Shown in pieces: positions 11,727-25,260 of a stretch of 64,000 nucleotides of DNA. Each line of letters opens with the position of its first letter. The first letter of the stretch is position 1. Source of the stretch: Promerops cafer (Eukaryota > Chordata > Aves > Passeriformes > Nectariniidae). The notes below the pieces were generated by a model. The model worked only from the letters and a program-made list of their open reading frames with translations, did not search any database and was not told the DNA's origin. A program made the position numbers and the translations under genes. Location: contig VZSE01014931.1 of NCBI GenBank assembly GCA_013398275.1, positions 124,001 to 188,000 on the forward strand. Direction: 5' to 3'.

Positions 11727-14700
11727 GTAAATGCTTCTTTATTCTCACTCTGCTTGCAGAAAAGCCAAGCGCGTGTCCCCCCGTTCTTACTAGTAGGACT
11801 GCAAACCAGACCTTTCCAAAAGTTAAGGGTTAGACAACCTGGAGCTGATTTATCCCCGGGAAGTGGAGTCACTGCCCCATTACTCATAATGAATGAACGA
11901 TTGGAAGATTGCTTTGGTGATGCATCTGCATGACCCTTGCATGAGTAGTGCTGTGTGTGTGGAAAGGACTGGGCTGGGGCTCTTGGGCTGCCTAAGTATG
12001 TACAGAGACAGCCCAACATCAGTTGTGATGCCCTCTCCCATCTGCCTGGCTGTGGAAGGGAGTAACAGGCTTTTAGGAGTTTTGGAAATCTGAACTGTGC
12101 TCAGTGTTGCCTCCTCCAGGATTTCAAAATCCACCTTAAGTCCATGCAACTAGAATTTTGGATAACTCTAGGGAGGAACTGGACTCCAGTACAGTTCCCA
12201 TGTTTTCCTTGGACTGCTGGATGGAGACAGGGCAGAGACTGGGTTATGGGGTGGAGTACGGTGTGTGGTGTAGGAGGCATCTGAGCTAACATGTTCACCA
12301 CCCTGCCTGTTGGCTTTCACTCCTTCTCCCCTTGACCTTCATGCTCCCAGGTATGAATGAGAACACAGTAGCTCAGACAAGAGGTAACTCCAACAAAATA
12401 AGGGGGGTCCTGAGTTTGAAATTGTCAGTCCTTGAAGAGGGAAGGAGCAGAATGTTTTTTCTTAAAGTGGGTTGGATGACAAGAGAAGTGGTTGTGAGTT
12501 TGGCCAGCAGAAGGACCTGCAGTTTAGCAAGAGGGAAAAATAAATACATGCCTGTTACCATCCCTGATGTTAGCATTATGATTCAGGTTTAGCATTATGT
12601 TCCAATTTGAATTAACCAATTTTACCAATGTCAGGTTATTTCAAGGAAAAAAAAAGGACTTCTAGCAGCAATGTCAGCTTTGTACAGGGAGAGCTGTACA
12701 ATCAGGTCTTTCATTTGCTGATGAGCATGGCTGATGAAGTGCAGTGTGGAACCGCACTGGCAGAGGGATGGACTACATAACAGGAGTACTTTCCGTTGCA
12801 CAGTGAAGAGGGCAGTAAATGTATCACTAAGATGAAATGTTATGTATGTGCATTTATTTAGGTACGGGGGAAAAGCAGCCATTCAATTGCATCGTGGGTT
12901 GTTTGTAATGGTACTGGATCTTTTAACTTATATAGCTCTTAACGGCAACTGAATTGAAGTGTCAAAAATATGACAGGTTTCATGAGCTGATGTCCCTTTG
13001 CCAGTGTGAGGTGCACACAGATAAATTCCATCCAGTGCTACCATGAACCTCTGTGGTGGTGGAACTATTTACAGCTGTTTACAGGAGCACTGGAAAACAG
13101 CACAGGGAAGGCCGGCACAGGCAGTATATTCACTTGAAGCAGCAAGGGGAATTTTAAAGGCAAAAACATAGTTACTGCAGTTGAAACTAGGCCAGACGAG
13201 CAAAATCTATTACCTATCTATTATCTCATAGTTTTTTGTTTTTTTTTCAATAGTCTTTTGAGAACAAGAAGGAAGGACTTTTTCTCAGATCTCATTTGTG
13301 GCATGGTTCACAGTTCCAATGTACTTATCTCTCCATGCTGAGGAGCAGTGGGGGAGAATAGGAAGTTCCTTTCCTTTATGCAGTACTGCTGTTTGTTCAG
13401 TAGCACATCCCATTGCCCAGTGCTGTGGGATCCAGAAATGAAAGACTCAGTTGTTATAGGTTTACTGGTAAGGGTGTAAGTTAGATTGGAAGTTCCAATT
13501 CATCAGGACAAGGGGAAAAGAAATTAAAGTATTAGAGATATTAGTTTTGTTGGTAGTAGGACTCTCAGGATGAATAGGAATGACTGAGAATGCTGAAGTG
13601 ATGTCTTGGGGAAAAAATGAAGGTTGAGATGTCACTAGGACATCACAAACTTGCAACCAAATTAGAAGAGCATTTAGGGTATGAGAGATGGTTGATTTGA
13701 GGAGATTTGAATTGTTCTGCTAAGATTTATTTCCAGTGACAAGTCAGTGCTCCTGTAAGCAGCAGGTTTTATACGGACATAAAGCTGTAGCTTTCTCTCT
13801 GCTTTACATAGTGCTGTGTGTTTAACTGGTGGGATGCAGGCTCAGGTTGTTCCCTACTAAGAAGCAATGAAGTTCTAAGACTGTTCCTGGTATCTGAGAG
13901 TGGTGAGGAGCAGGAGAGCGCTTTGGCTGCTGTCCAGCAAACATTTTGTTGTGGACCTTTCTGAAAGCAGGTTTTAAAATGCACCCAGGAGGGTTAACTA
14001 GAAAAGAAGGTGCTGTGGGCCCGGCAGGACGTGAGTCATATTGGTTGTGCTTCCCGTGTGTTCAGGTTTGCTCTACGCCATCCTGCACTGCCGTTGTGTG
14101 TGACCAGAGCTGCACAGGCAAGGAGAGGCCGAGACCTGCTTTGCTGGTGCTGGCCAAGAGAGCGCAGGGAATGGCCAAGGCTAGTGAAGACTATTAAATT
14201 AGGAATTTTGCCCTCTGGGTTAGTACATGACCTTTACACTTAGGGGGTGCTGCACTACTTGTGCGATGCTTTGTGGAGGAGAGGCACAACTTGGGTCCCT
14301 ACATGCTTGTGGTTGTTGACGAGCAGCTTGTGCTTTCTGTGAGGACCTTAGTCCCTGTGCTGTTGCCAAATTCCAGTGGAGAGAATTATATTCTTCTAAA
14401 GGTATCAGCATTTCCTCTCTTCTCATTTAACTCTTTAACAACTTGCTATGGTTCGCTTCAGAGACAGCCAAAGATCCCGCTCTCTCCCTTACCAGATCCA
14501 TGTACCTAAGACTCTGTTAGAAAGACTCTGTTTATGATAATACAGTAAAAGCTTCAGCAGAACTACAAAGTATTTAAAAGTGATCAGATAGGAAGACATT
14601 AACAGGTACAGTGAAGCAGCTCAGGAGCCAAAAATGTGATCCAAAGCCTTTAGCCCTAAATTGATTCTTCAGATCTGACACAGGTCAGTGGTGATGGGCA

Positions 14701-17700
14701 GATGTGGATATCTGGTGGCTGGTTAGAAACTCAGATGTGTTGAATTTACTGTGTTTCAAGTCAGTTCCTGTCAGTACTGCATTTGACCCTACTTGGCCTT
14801 TCCCTGCTGGCAGTCTCTACACAGACACTGGTCACACTCTTTATGGGGGCAGATTGCTATCAGTGCACACAAGCATTTAAAATCATGACTCAGGCTACGA
14901 AAACCACAACGTAAAATCAGTGCTGGGTTCTTTGTCCACTTTCTGTTTTCCAAAACTTCAGTGTGCATCTGGGTTATGTTTTCAAGTCTTTCTTTGGTAA
15001 GAGGGCTAGAAACTTGGGGGAAAAGAAACTTTTCCTCCTCACCATAATTATCAATCAATGGCTTAAATATCAGCATGTGTGAGGACAAGCTCACATCAGA
15101 CATAAAGGAATGATGGCTGGCAATACCAATGAGGAAAAGTTGTCTAGTTTTACGTAGTCCCTCCTGTGTCACTTCCAGCACTGAACCCATACTTGAAGGC
15201 AAGTGGTCTTTTGGAATATAAAAGCTTCTCTAGAAAGCAGTGTCCATGCCCAGACTTTGGACATGGATAGGCGTCCATACAGAAGGAAGTGAGTACTAAT
15301 GCCCTCTACTAAAATATTTCACTGTGCCAAACTTTATTGAAATGTATGAGTGCAATGGGGCTAACAGATAATAGTGTTGAAGGATTAACATTAGAGTTTT
15401 GTTTTGGCCTCTTGATAACCAGCTTCGTTTCCAGAGGAGAAAAATGCATTGTGCCTCTGCTGAAGTCAGTGGGAGCTGCACATCAGGCTCTCAGTTCCTG
15501 TAATAACAACAGTATAATTTTCCAGTGATGAATGGGCCAGCAGAGGAGACAAGACACAAGTTTGTGCACCATCTTTAGCTGTGGCAGGACACTCTGAACT
15601 CCTTAAGAAAACAGCCACAAAGAACAGTTTGGCTTCTGGTTATATCACAGAAGTGTTGGAAGAGGAGGCTGTTGTTAAGAGTCAAAGCTGTTAAAGTGAG
15701 AGGAACTAAATCAAAAAGGAGTTTAATATTCCCAGTGCTTCTAACTGTGGAATATTCAAGCTGGGATCTCAGGTATACAGCCAGGTACAACTTCCACTTT
15801 TTGAAATGGAAATGCACACAACATCTACAAGAATTGTGATGGTAAAAGATAATCCAGTCTTTTGCATAGGAACCACTACCAATCCAGACCTACCTTTGCT
15901 TCATATGCTTAGAGCCAGGTAGGACTTGAAAAAAGGCTTAATTGTTTCCTTTATTTTTTTGGTATGCTGGTGTCTAGATGTTGGGCTAGAAGGTGCTACT
16001 AGGTCTGCATAAAGCCAAATCTCAGACTTGATGCCTTGTTCTTATGGTGCAGGTCAGCTCTGTGTGTCTGAGATTCCCATATTTGCTGGAGAGTTAATTC
16101 TGCTGTTGCTGTACCCCTCTGTGGTTTCTTCCACATCTGTTTCCTGCCTGATGTTGTCTGGTTGGGATGCAATGAGCTCAGCTTTTCCCCTCAACCCCCT
16201 CCCACACTCCCTACAGCTCCCTCAATGGCTCTCATCCTGAGCCTGTAGCACCCAAAACCCTTTCTATCTATTCATCTAATGCAGCTTATTGGCTTTGTTT
16301 GTTACTTGCTTTAGAAAAAGGGCTACTTCATTGGGGAAGTTTTGAAGCTACCAACTCCCTTGTTCTCCCCACTTGAGGGTCCTTCTTGCCGTGGCAGAGA
16401 GAGCAAGGCCAGCCGGCAGCACTGCCTGAGGCTGGAGAGGGAAGAGGAGCTGTTTTCTTCAAATGCAGACAGGGAGATGTGAGGAAACCCTTACAAGTCC
16501 CTTGATTGTAGTATGGGAAAGGAGACAACAACATGGCTAGCCCATATGACACTCCTCTGTGCTGTGTGGCTGTGGTCACAACTGCATTTGAGTGAAAGAA
16601 TGAAGTTAGTTTTCATTTTGCATTAGTGGTCTCAAAAACATGGTGGCTCTGGCCTGCTCCACGAGCAGGTTCTTAAATGTGTCTGAGAGCTGCAGCAGGC
16701 AAAGACTTTGCTGTAGGCAAGTAGTTCTGAGGGAAAGCAGTAGCAATAATTCAGCAGTAACGTGCTGGGTACAAAGGAAAGGTGGGCTTGGATACTGCTT
16801 GCTTGTTTTGGTACTGCCCCTTAAGCACACTGTCCTCTGTGTGATTTTGTCATCATGCGTTTCACTGTGAAGGTGCCTTGTCTATACATGACTGGATAAG
16901 GAGACCTGTCACTCAGGAAAAAATTTTCTTGCTTCAAGAACAAACTCCCTTTTGAGTCAATCATTAAACCTGCTACACAGATGTGAAGCAGCTTTTCTGG
17001 GCCCTGTGACTTTCTTTCCTCACCCTTGCATGTCTTTTGGGATAGGAACATGCTGGGATGAGCATGAGGGTGTCCATAGCACAAACAAGTGTGTGCCACA
17101 CAAGGCTGCATTTGTGTTCACTTAGGACATGTTTTTAAGCTGCCTTTCCTGTAGTGATGTTTCAAAATGAAGGCATGCCCATACTTCTGGGTAGGTGCTT
17201 TTGGTTAGTGATGCATGCCAGAAGTCCTGGGAAAAGTGCTGAAGAATCCTTAAAGGCAAAGTGGAGGAAAAAGAAGAAGCTTTTATTTATTTATTTTTAA
17301 AGGCCCCTTGGAAAAATGAAAATGCCACACACTCATTTAATCTGCTGCAGAAGAATGAAGAGCTACATTCATCCTGCTCTTAAAATTAGAAATTGTGGCA
17401 CTGGGGATTTCTGTCTCAAGAACTAATCAAGCTGAAAAGAAACCTTTTTGTGGAGGCAAATTGTCTTCAATCTAGATCTCTTTCCTGACCTACCTTACTC
17501 CGTGGCTCTGCAAACACTTGTCTCCATTCAAGAAAGGAAGTGGCAGGGGCTGGGAGGAGAGCAGGGCAAGAACAGCCTCTTGGGCTGGCTCAGAAATGCT
17601 TTAGTCCTCTTTTTTTGTGTGTGATGTGCTGCTGGGGTCTGATCTACATTTTCATACTGCTGATATGCTGGGAAGCGACATGGCCTGCACTCCGTGGGGT

Positions 17701-17920
17701 CTGTTCCTGGCTCTAGTCATGCAGGCTGTGTGGATATTTAAGGCTGCATCCCCTCATCCTTGTGACAGGAGCAAAAGGGACAGTTGAACTCTGAAGTTTT
17801 GGGGGAAAAGAAGTGGGACTGTGTTATTGTACAGTGAAGGAGAGCTGTGGCAGCAGAGCCTGAGAGCTGAGTACATGTATTGGCAAGTGGAGGAGCTAGG
17901 CTGGGCTTTGAGGGGAAGAC

Positions 17921-18146
17921 AGCTCCTTGGCCTTTCAGTGTCTGCCAAAGCATGTCCGGTGGACAAGAGATGAGAAGCTTTGCTGCCAAAATGGATGCTG
18001 TGGAGGAAATTATTAATAATGTAAATTCTTGCATTTTCTCCACCCTCTCTCACAAGTGGAGCATCACATTTTGAGTCCCAGACACCAGCCTCTATGGCAA
18101 CAAGTGAGAGCAAAAAGACACTGGGAACAACGGGAACAGAAGCCAT
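17921..18146. repeat. Dispersed repeat, copy A
   Basis: From 'agctccttgg' through 'gccaaagcatgtcc' to 'agaagccat' this stretch matches 21100-21312 in the same orientation, with roughly nine bases in ten identical by eye and a few short indels. Both copies on the - strand translate to a shared segment reading VPSVFLLSLVAIEAG followed by WDSKCDAPLVR. It is either an intronic duplication or two insertions of an interspersed element; I do not recognise the family. Confidence 0.85.
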
Positions 18147-19317
18147 CTGTTTGCTTCTGTTACTTTGCTGTTCCTTCTTGTTTTGGATGATGTTTGTGTT
18201 ACTTCCTCAATCTGTTTCTGGTTCCTGGGACCTGGATTTTTGTGTCTCTGTGGCACAGTGTTACTGTTGTTTAACATTCATGTTGCAAGCTCAGCTCCTT
18301 GTTCTGTATTGACTTTCCACTGCTAGCACTGTGTGATTAGCAGAGAACTCTTGCATGTTGCCTCCTGCTTTACATTTCCCTTACTGAGCACTGCAGGAGG
18401 CAGATGTGCGGTTTGCATGCACTGAGAGCCCCACTTTGATCCTGCCTTCTCCCCCACCCCCTGCAAACAGCATGAATCACATCTTGCCTGCAGATTTTAG
18501 ATTAGGACACATATTTTGATTTAGCAAATGTTTTCTCTTTGCTGGTAGCAGCTGATTTCATCTGAACTTGGAAACCAAGGAGTAGGGGCTTCACTGCTTG
18601 TGGTATCACAGCTCTCAAAGGTTCAGGGAAACAGCTGTAGTGGATGAAACACTGGCAGTGCACGGGGTGGATGTGCAACACAGGCAGATCTAGATGTGAT
18701 GACCAAGTCTGGGAGACCCCCATTGGTCAGAGGTGCTTGCATCCCAAGCTTTGGTGTAGGCCTGGTTCTAGTTTGGAGAGCTCAGAAAGCATGCATCTCT
18801 AACTCAGGCTTCGCATATATGACGCAGTTCTACAGCAGCAACATTTGCTGGCAGTCAGGGTTGTGCCAAAAATTTATGTTCCAGTGTTTCTCCTTTAACG
18901 GTAATAAGGGAAATGAAAACAGCTTGTCAGTAATGGTATAACCAGCCCTGCTCTGAAGGGCCAGGGTTGAGGTGGCTGTCAGATTGACTGCCCACATCAT
19001 GGCTTGGACTGGATCTCTATCTGGAGGGTGATTAAAGGATGGAGAGCTACCAGCATCTGCCTCCAGTCCAGCAGCACCAACAGGGTGCCAGAAACACTTG
19101 GGCCCTGACATAGAAACCTACAGATATCTTATTGCAATGCAAAGGCTGCTAAATGGCTGCACTGCTGGTTATTTCAAGGGCAACTAGTGTTCCTAGCCGC
19201 CTACTAGTGGCTCCTTTCCATACATTCCCAGAGCCTCAAGCCTCAGCTGTCCTTTGCTTGTATGCCAGAGCCTTCAGCTTCTCTGCTGATAACTTCACTT
19301 AATGTGTTTTGCATTGT

Positions 19318-19390
19318 CAACAAGAACAACAACAAAACAAAACAAAAAACAAAAAAAACCCCAAACCAAAACAAAAAACCAAAACAAAAG
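19318..19390. repeat. A/C-rich low-complexity tract
   Basis: About 70 bp of caaaac/aacaaa units with almost no G or T. It may be a degenerate tail of an old retroposon or a simple repeat. Confidence 0.9.
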
Positions 19391-20130
19391 AATCTGCAGT
19401 ATGTTTACAATGCACACAGAGAACAGTGTAACATAAATTGAATTTGTTGTTAAATGAAATTACATTGTGCAACTGTGCTGACTGTATTATTAACTTTCAT
19501 ACATAATTCAATAATGTAGACTATTTTCTACATATATCTGAAACCACAAGCAGACTTTCTGATCTTCTGCACCAGTGTGATTGCAGATATGAAAATACTT
19601 AACCATGGACTTAAGACCTACGTTTTTGTTGGATAACATTGGGGCCTTTGCATATAATGAAGTTATAGACACCAATACTAACCTTCACCCTCACTCAAGT
19701 GCCAGGTCACTGCTACCCCTGTGTGTGAGATCGAGGAGTTCAGTCCCTAATGCTACAATCTTTTGGCACATAAGTGCACAAGGAAGTGCCAATCCCCTTC
19801 TGTTTCACTCCCCTGCACCTGGATTAGATTCCCCATTTTCACCCGAGTGGGGGCCCTTTTGATTTTAACAGTGTGCCAAAAGGGGCAGAGGAAAACTCAT
19901 GCTTTTTGCTGTTGCCTTCAGTTCCTCCACCTCAGTTGCTGTCTTCCCATTTGGGAGCAGCCGCCTGGCCTAGGCTCAAACCAGCCTTCTTCCATCGTGG
20001 TGTCACCAGCTGGTGACTGTGTGTGACAGACTCAGTTCCCGGCAATGTCAGGTTGGCTGGATGGCTGCCTGGACTTAGGTGAGTTAATGTTCATATAGGA
20101 AGAATTACCTTAACAGCAGTAGAAAATGTT

Positions 20131-20690
20131 ACAGAATCATAGAATTATTGAGATGAGCAGGGACATCTTGAGATTAACTAGACCCAGCCCTCTGCTCAAA
20201 CAGGGTTCAGCTTGAGCCAGTTGCCCAGGACTGTGTCCAGTTGAATTTTGAATATCTCCACAGATGATGACTCCACAACCTCTGTGAGCAAACTGATCCA
20301 GTCTCAGACTACCATCAAAGTAGAAAAGTATTGTGTTTAGATGGAGTCTCATGGTTTTTCATTTATGTATCTTGTATTGTCAATAGGCACAACTGAGAAC
20401 AGACTGGCCCCCTTTTCTTCATTCCCTTCCAGCAGGTCTTCATTCACAATGACAGATCCTTCTGGTCTTTCACTTATACAGGCTGAACAATCCCAGCCTC
20501 TCCTCATATGAGAGATGCTCGAGTCCCTTAATCATCTCTGTGGCCCTGAGCTGAGCTTTCTCCAGTAAGAACTTCTTGTACTGTGGAGCCCAGAGCTGGA
20601 TACAGGTCTCCAGCTGTGGGCTCTGCAGTGCTGAGCAGAGCAGAAGGATCACCTCCCTCAACCTGCTGGCAACTCACCTCCTAACTCTTC
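20131..20690 (-). mobile_element. CR1 LINE copy, 5'-truncated, with pol C-terminus
   Basis: The + strand begins with 'acagaatcatagaatt', the reverse of the CR1 3' terminal repeat, and runs up through the 3' untranslated part into pol. On the - strand, 20661-20470 reads PQLETCIQLWAPQYKK and then ATEMIKGLEHLSYEERL, the hallmark end of the CR1 reverse-transcriptase ORF. The reading is decayed: residues are missing between blocks and the ORF is open only briefly. This is a dead, 5'-truncated insertion in intron 1, antisense to ARHGAP31. Confidence 0.95.
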
Positions 20691-21099
20691 TGATGTTCTT
20701 AATAATCTATACAGTTACTAGCAGAGATTTTCCTTGGTATTCCAGTTTTTGCTGGCAATTCAATCAATAACTAACGTGCAATCAGGACGTTGTAAAGGAT
20801 CCTTTCTGCCTTGCTTAACGCTCTTTCTGCCCTGGTTAATGCTCAAAAGGAATTGTCTTTTCATAAAGAGCCTCAGTTCTTTAATGGTTTCTGAAGTTTT
20901 GCTGCTGGTCAGCCCAAATAAATTAATTTATATAATACACTGCTATGCTGCATCTTCAGAAAGCCATGCAGAGCCCTGGCTTAATAGAAAGTCTACAAAA
21001 AATGCTTTGAAGCAGCATACCTTTCTCAGGTGATGTTTGTAAGAGCTCCCCCTCTCCTCCCCTAAACCCACAGTGCACAGAACCAGGGCATTGTGGCCA

Positions 21100-21312
21100 A
21101 GCTCCTTTCTGCCAAAGCATGTCCAGCAGACTGGAGAGTGAGAAGCTTTGCTGGCAAAATGGATACTGTGGGGGAAATTATTAATAATGCAAATCTTGCT
21201 TTTTCTCCACCCACTCTCACAAGTGGAGCATCACATTTTGAGTCCCAGATACCAGCCTCTATGGCAACAAGGGAGAGCAGAAAGACACTGGGAACAAGGG
21301 CAGCAGAAGCCA
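21100..21312. repeat. Dispersed repeat, copy B
   Basis: This is the second copy of the sequence at 17921-18146, same orientation, about 3.2 kb downstream, with the CR1 insertion lying between the two. The flanks differ on both sides of each copy, so the shared block has definite edges. The - strand frame carries VPSVFLLSLVAIEAG and DSKCDAPLVR as in copy A, then diverges in the middle through short indels. Confidence 0.85.
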
Positions 21313-22098
21313 TGTCACATCTCCAGCATGGGGATTGAGCAAGGGGAGGAGAAACTCGCATCCCTTTGCAGGATTCTCAGCTGTGTCTGCTGCTCTTAGA
21401 AATATGCCCTGAGCAGCTGACTTGGGTTCATAGCAATTTATCTACAGCTCCTCGCTGCCCTCTTCTACACTCAGGGCTCAGCTAACTAAATGCCTTTGGA
21501 AATGCTATTATCTCCTGTGCTCTCTGGGGCCAGGAGCAGCGTGGAGATTTATCATCTGGAACAGGAGGCTTTGTTTAGTTCTATAAAGCACAGAAGAGTG
21601 AAAGAAAGAACAAAAAATAAACCCCAAACCAAATGCAAAGCTCACTTTAAATCTCATGCCCTTTATTTGCTCTCTCTAATCTGTGAATGTGCATGTATTT
21701 TGTTTTGTCATGTCATTAGATACCGTCACATGAGGAAATGGTTAGAGGAGATATACTTCCATCTCTAGAATAGAGATTGAACATCCAAATGGCCAGGACA
21801 CATTCCTGATGTAACTAAGTTGTGTAATTTATTTCCTAAAGAGCATCAGACCAGGAGACCAGGTCAGCTTCTCCAATACAAACTTCATTTAAAGGATGCT
21901 ACTGCTGGTTTTCACTAAACACAGCAGCATCGACACTGCCTTTTTACCTGAAAGATGCTGAACATGCTCACAAACTTTCTGTACATGTGGGATGCAAGGC
22001 TGAGAATCCAGGCTGGACCTGTGCCTGAACTCACCATCTATATTCACTGGCTCATCAAAAAATGCTGATTTAGCAGAGAGAGCACTGGGAGGAAGGGG

Positions 22099-22127
22099 GT
22101 GTGTGTGTATGCTTGTGTGTGTGTTTA
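22099..22127. repeat. Imperfect (GT)n tract
   Basis: A short GT-rich run interrupted by atgctt, in intron 1. Confidence 0.85.
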
Positions 22128-24929
22128 TCTGCAGCTGAATATTTCAGTTGGGGTATTTTTGATACATTGGCATTCTTCATTTACCATCTCAGCAGTGAAT
22201 GTCAGTCAGTCCTGTTGCAGACAGGCAGCTTGGCAGCACAACAGAGCCATCCGGCATGTGGAAAACCCTTTGCTGCACATGCAGCTAGTGCTGGTTTTTC
22301 TATTCCTCTCCCATTGTGGTGCTGCTGCTGGTGGTGGCAGTCACACCTCAGGAGGTTCAGAGTGTGATCAAGCAGGGTGAGCTTCCTTCTTGATCCCTTG
22401 CATCTGTGCTGCAATTTGTGTGAAATAAATAAGCTGTCAGTGGGACTGAATTGTTTACTTTCTTTGTGCAAAATCAGAGAGGGAAACAGCTTCACCATTT
22501 TTCTCTTTCTGTTTTTGTCTTCTCAGTGTGCTCCAATTGATAGTGCATTTTCCTTACCCTTGTTCTGGTCAGGTAATTTCAGATACATGAGAGGCTAAAT
22601 GAGAATAAACTCTCTTGTGAGATTTATTTCATCTTCTGCTTCTAATCAAGCCAGAAAAATAGAGCAACAGACTTCCTTCTGTAATCCTGTTCTCTCCATT
22701 CCAGTCCCAACTGGAAACCAGAAGTACAACAAGGAGGAATGCAGCAAAAAAAAAAAAAGTTAAAACAAATGTCCTGGAATCTCTAAAAAGAGCGTGGGGT
22801 TTGGCCTGAGGTGATGGCTCAAGGCTGCAGAAGGGGCATGGAGGATTCTCCCTTCTCTCAAGTGTTTTCAGTTCTCTCTATTTAGTTGCTTTTTTCTTTT
22901 ACCTCCTCCTGTGCTACCCTCCCTGTCTCCCTTCATTTTGATAACTTTATTGCCAGGATGGCAGTATGCACATGTTGCCAAAGTCAATACATCAAGCTCT
23001 GTGCCCCAGGCAGGCTTAGGAGCAGTAAATGAGAAGAGCTGGTCTTGATCCATTGAGTCCATCATTCTTCCCTCCTGGCTCGATAGTGACTTACATACTG
23101 CTGCCTAAGGTTCGCTGTGTAAAGCCACAAACGGGGGCCGAGCCAGGAAATTCAGTTCCATATCCCAGTATCTTCAATTTGGGGTCACCCTCCAGACTTG
23201 CCAGAACCTAGATAAGGAATGGAATCCCCTGCAGCCCCGTCTGTAGATCAGGTGGGTGTAGGTGACCCAGTGCCTGCTGTCCTCCTCGGGGTGGCAGGCA
23301 GAACACGGTGGTAGAGGCAGCCCTCCATCACAGCTCACAAACCTGCTTGAGGCGGGGAGGAACCAATGTGACAAACACAAAGGAGGGCTAGGAGTCCTAA
23401 TTAGTCCTCATTTCTATCCTGCTAAAATACCCATCTGTCACTCTGCTGCAATAATGAGATTTGAGAAGATTAACTGGATACTACTGAGGCCCCTCAGCAT
23501 GGCAGCTCAGTAAGTGTGCTGCTGTTCAGCTTTAAGCCACACTTGCAGCAATTACACCCCAAGCAGGTTTATGTCTGGTTAGTGCTTGCATGGGAGTGGC
23601 CCAAAAAAATCTGCTACAGGAATGGGGTGGGTGATTCAGAAGATGGCAAGCGTAGTATCAGCTCAGTCAAATTGCTGTCTTGGCATCATTTGGGGAAATG
23701 TTGCCATTTGGGCACATGGTAAAAGAAGAACCCCAATATTTAAAAAAATCCCTGTTTTATCTTTTTCTTTCCTAGAGGATAGGGTCTCTTTTACATGTCC
23801 ACATGCTGTGCTGTGTCTTTTCCTTTGCAGAAGCAATTTCTGCTGGAGCTAGGATTTGTTTTTTTATCCAGTGTCCTAAACTGTCACGTAGTGTTGCTCT
23901 GCCAGGCTCAACAGCTGCCACCTCCCAGCCTAGAGGTGGGTGGAGTGAGTCTTGTTTTTGCAGTTTGTGAAATATTTCAGGATGTAAGGCGCTCATTAAA
24001 TTATTGATGTTAGCTCTTGGGCATTAAACAGATGCGAACTGCAGCTCTGGATCCTAAGGGCTTTAGAGGCTTATCCCTGCCCTAATGATGGTTCCCTGTT
24101 TGGGATTTTTCATGCATCTCTTACTACAGATTTGAACTCACTGCAGGAAGGATTTAGCAGATGGACAAAGGGTGACTGCAAGGCTTTTTTTTTGCAACAT
24201 TATATACCTGTGAAGCAAATCTAATTGAGCTTTGATAGAAAAAGGGGAAAGACACGTGCATGTTTTCTTTAGGAGAGTGGGAAAAATTAGAAAAATGTGT
24301 TCCTGCCTCTTGACAGAACATGTTTGCACGGTATGAAAAGATTTTGAATAGTTGTGATTCAAGGAACAGTGCAGGTGCACCTGACATCAATTCTTGTGCT
24401 TAAGGAAAGATATTTTAGCTTGTAACATGCCTTATTCCTATCCCTTTCCCCAGTCCTGCCTCCTTGAAAAGTGGCTGGCATCAGTAGTGCTGCTGACTTT
24501 ACCCCATGTTGACGGCAGGGTGGAGGTTGCGACTTTCAGTGCCGCCCTGTCTGTGCAGTACTTTCAGCTCTTTGGCTGGGCTGTGGTGGTGGAAAACAGC
24601 ACCTTGGCTGGTGTGGGACAAGGAGGGGAAGGTAGCAAGCGTGGCACCATGAGCTGTTGAGATCTCTGGGTAACTTTGATGGCTGCTTGCTGGTTCCCAG
24701 GGAACTGACTGCAAACAAAACTCCACGTATGGCAGGAAAATCCGCTCCCAGGTTTGACATAGGGTCCCGTGTTTGTGTTCGAATGGGAAGCGTTCAAGAG
24801 GCTTCTCCCTTCACCTCCCCTTGCCCACCCATTCTCCTCTCTCTGCTTTGGGGTGCTGTGGGGGCACAAAACCCTCCTGTTTGTTATGGGGCAGAAGAAG
24901 GGTGAGGGCCATCCCTGACCCCCTCCTCC

Positions 24930-25260
24930 CCTCAGTGGTTTGCATGGTAATTAGCTTGTCCCTACGAGACAAGCCCACAGCCCAACAGAGCAGCGATTCA
25001 GAGGCTGAACAATGTCCAATTATCCCAGCCCTGGGAGCAAGAGGCCACTCCCTGACACGTGGGCTCCATGTCCCTGGCCAGATGGCTCCTCAAACTCCCT
25101 TGGCCGGCCCAGTAATGCTGCCTGGGGAATTTGACGCGTGTCAGCAGTTTTGGCTGAGTGCTTTCGTGAGCTACCAGCAGCACAGTTGCCTGAAATATTG
25201 GGAAGAGCTCCGCGTGCGCCCCAGGCAGGGCCACCCAGTCCACGCCCTGTGCTGAGGCAG
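24930..25260. promoter_or_regulatory. Candidate intronic regulatory element
   Basis: This GC-moderate stretch has SOX-like ACAATG directly followed by a homeobox-like CAATTAT near 25.01 kb, then a CpG-bearing segment (gacgcgtg, ctccgcgtgcgcc) up to 25.25 kb. It differs in texture from the surrounding intron. This is a motif-level suggestion only. Confidence 0.2.

Noticed and set aside
11456..12019. 187-codon antisense frame across exon 1 of ARHGAP31
   Set aside because: Shadow of the GC-rich first exon and leader; no recognisable protein.
20470..20661. Antisense frame resembling reverse transcriptase as a possible host gene
   Set aside because: It is the decayed C-terminus of CR1 pol within a truncated insertion, not a separate gene.
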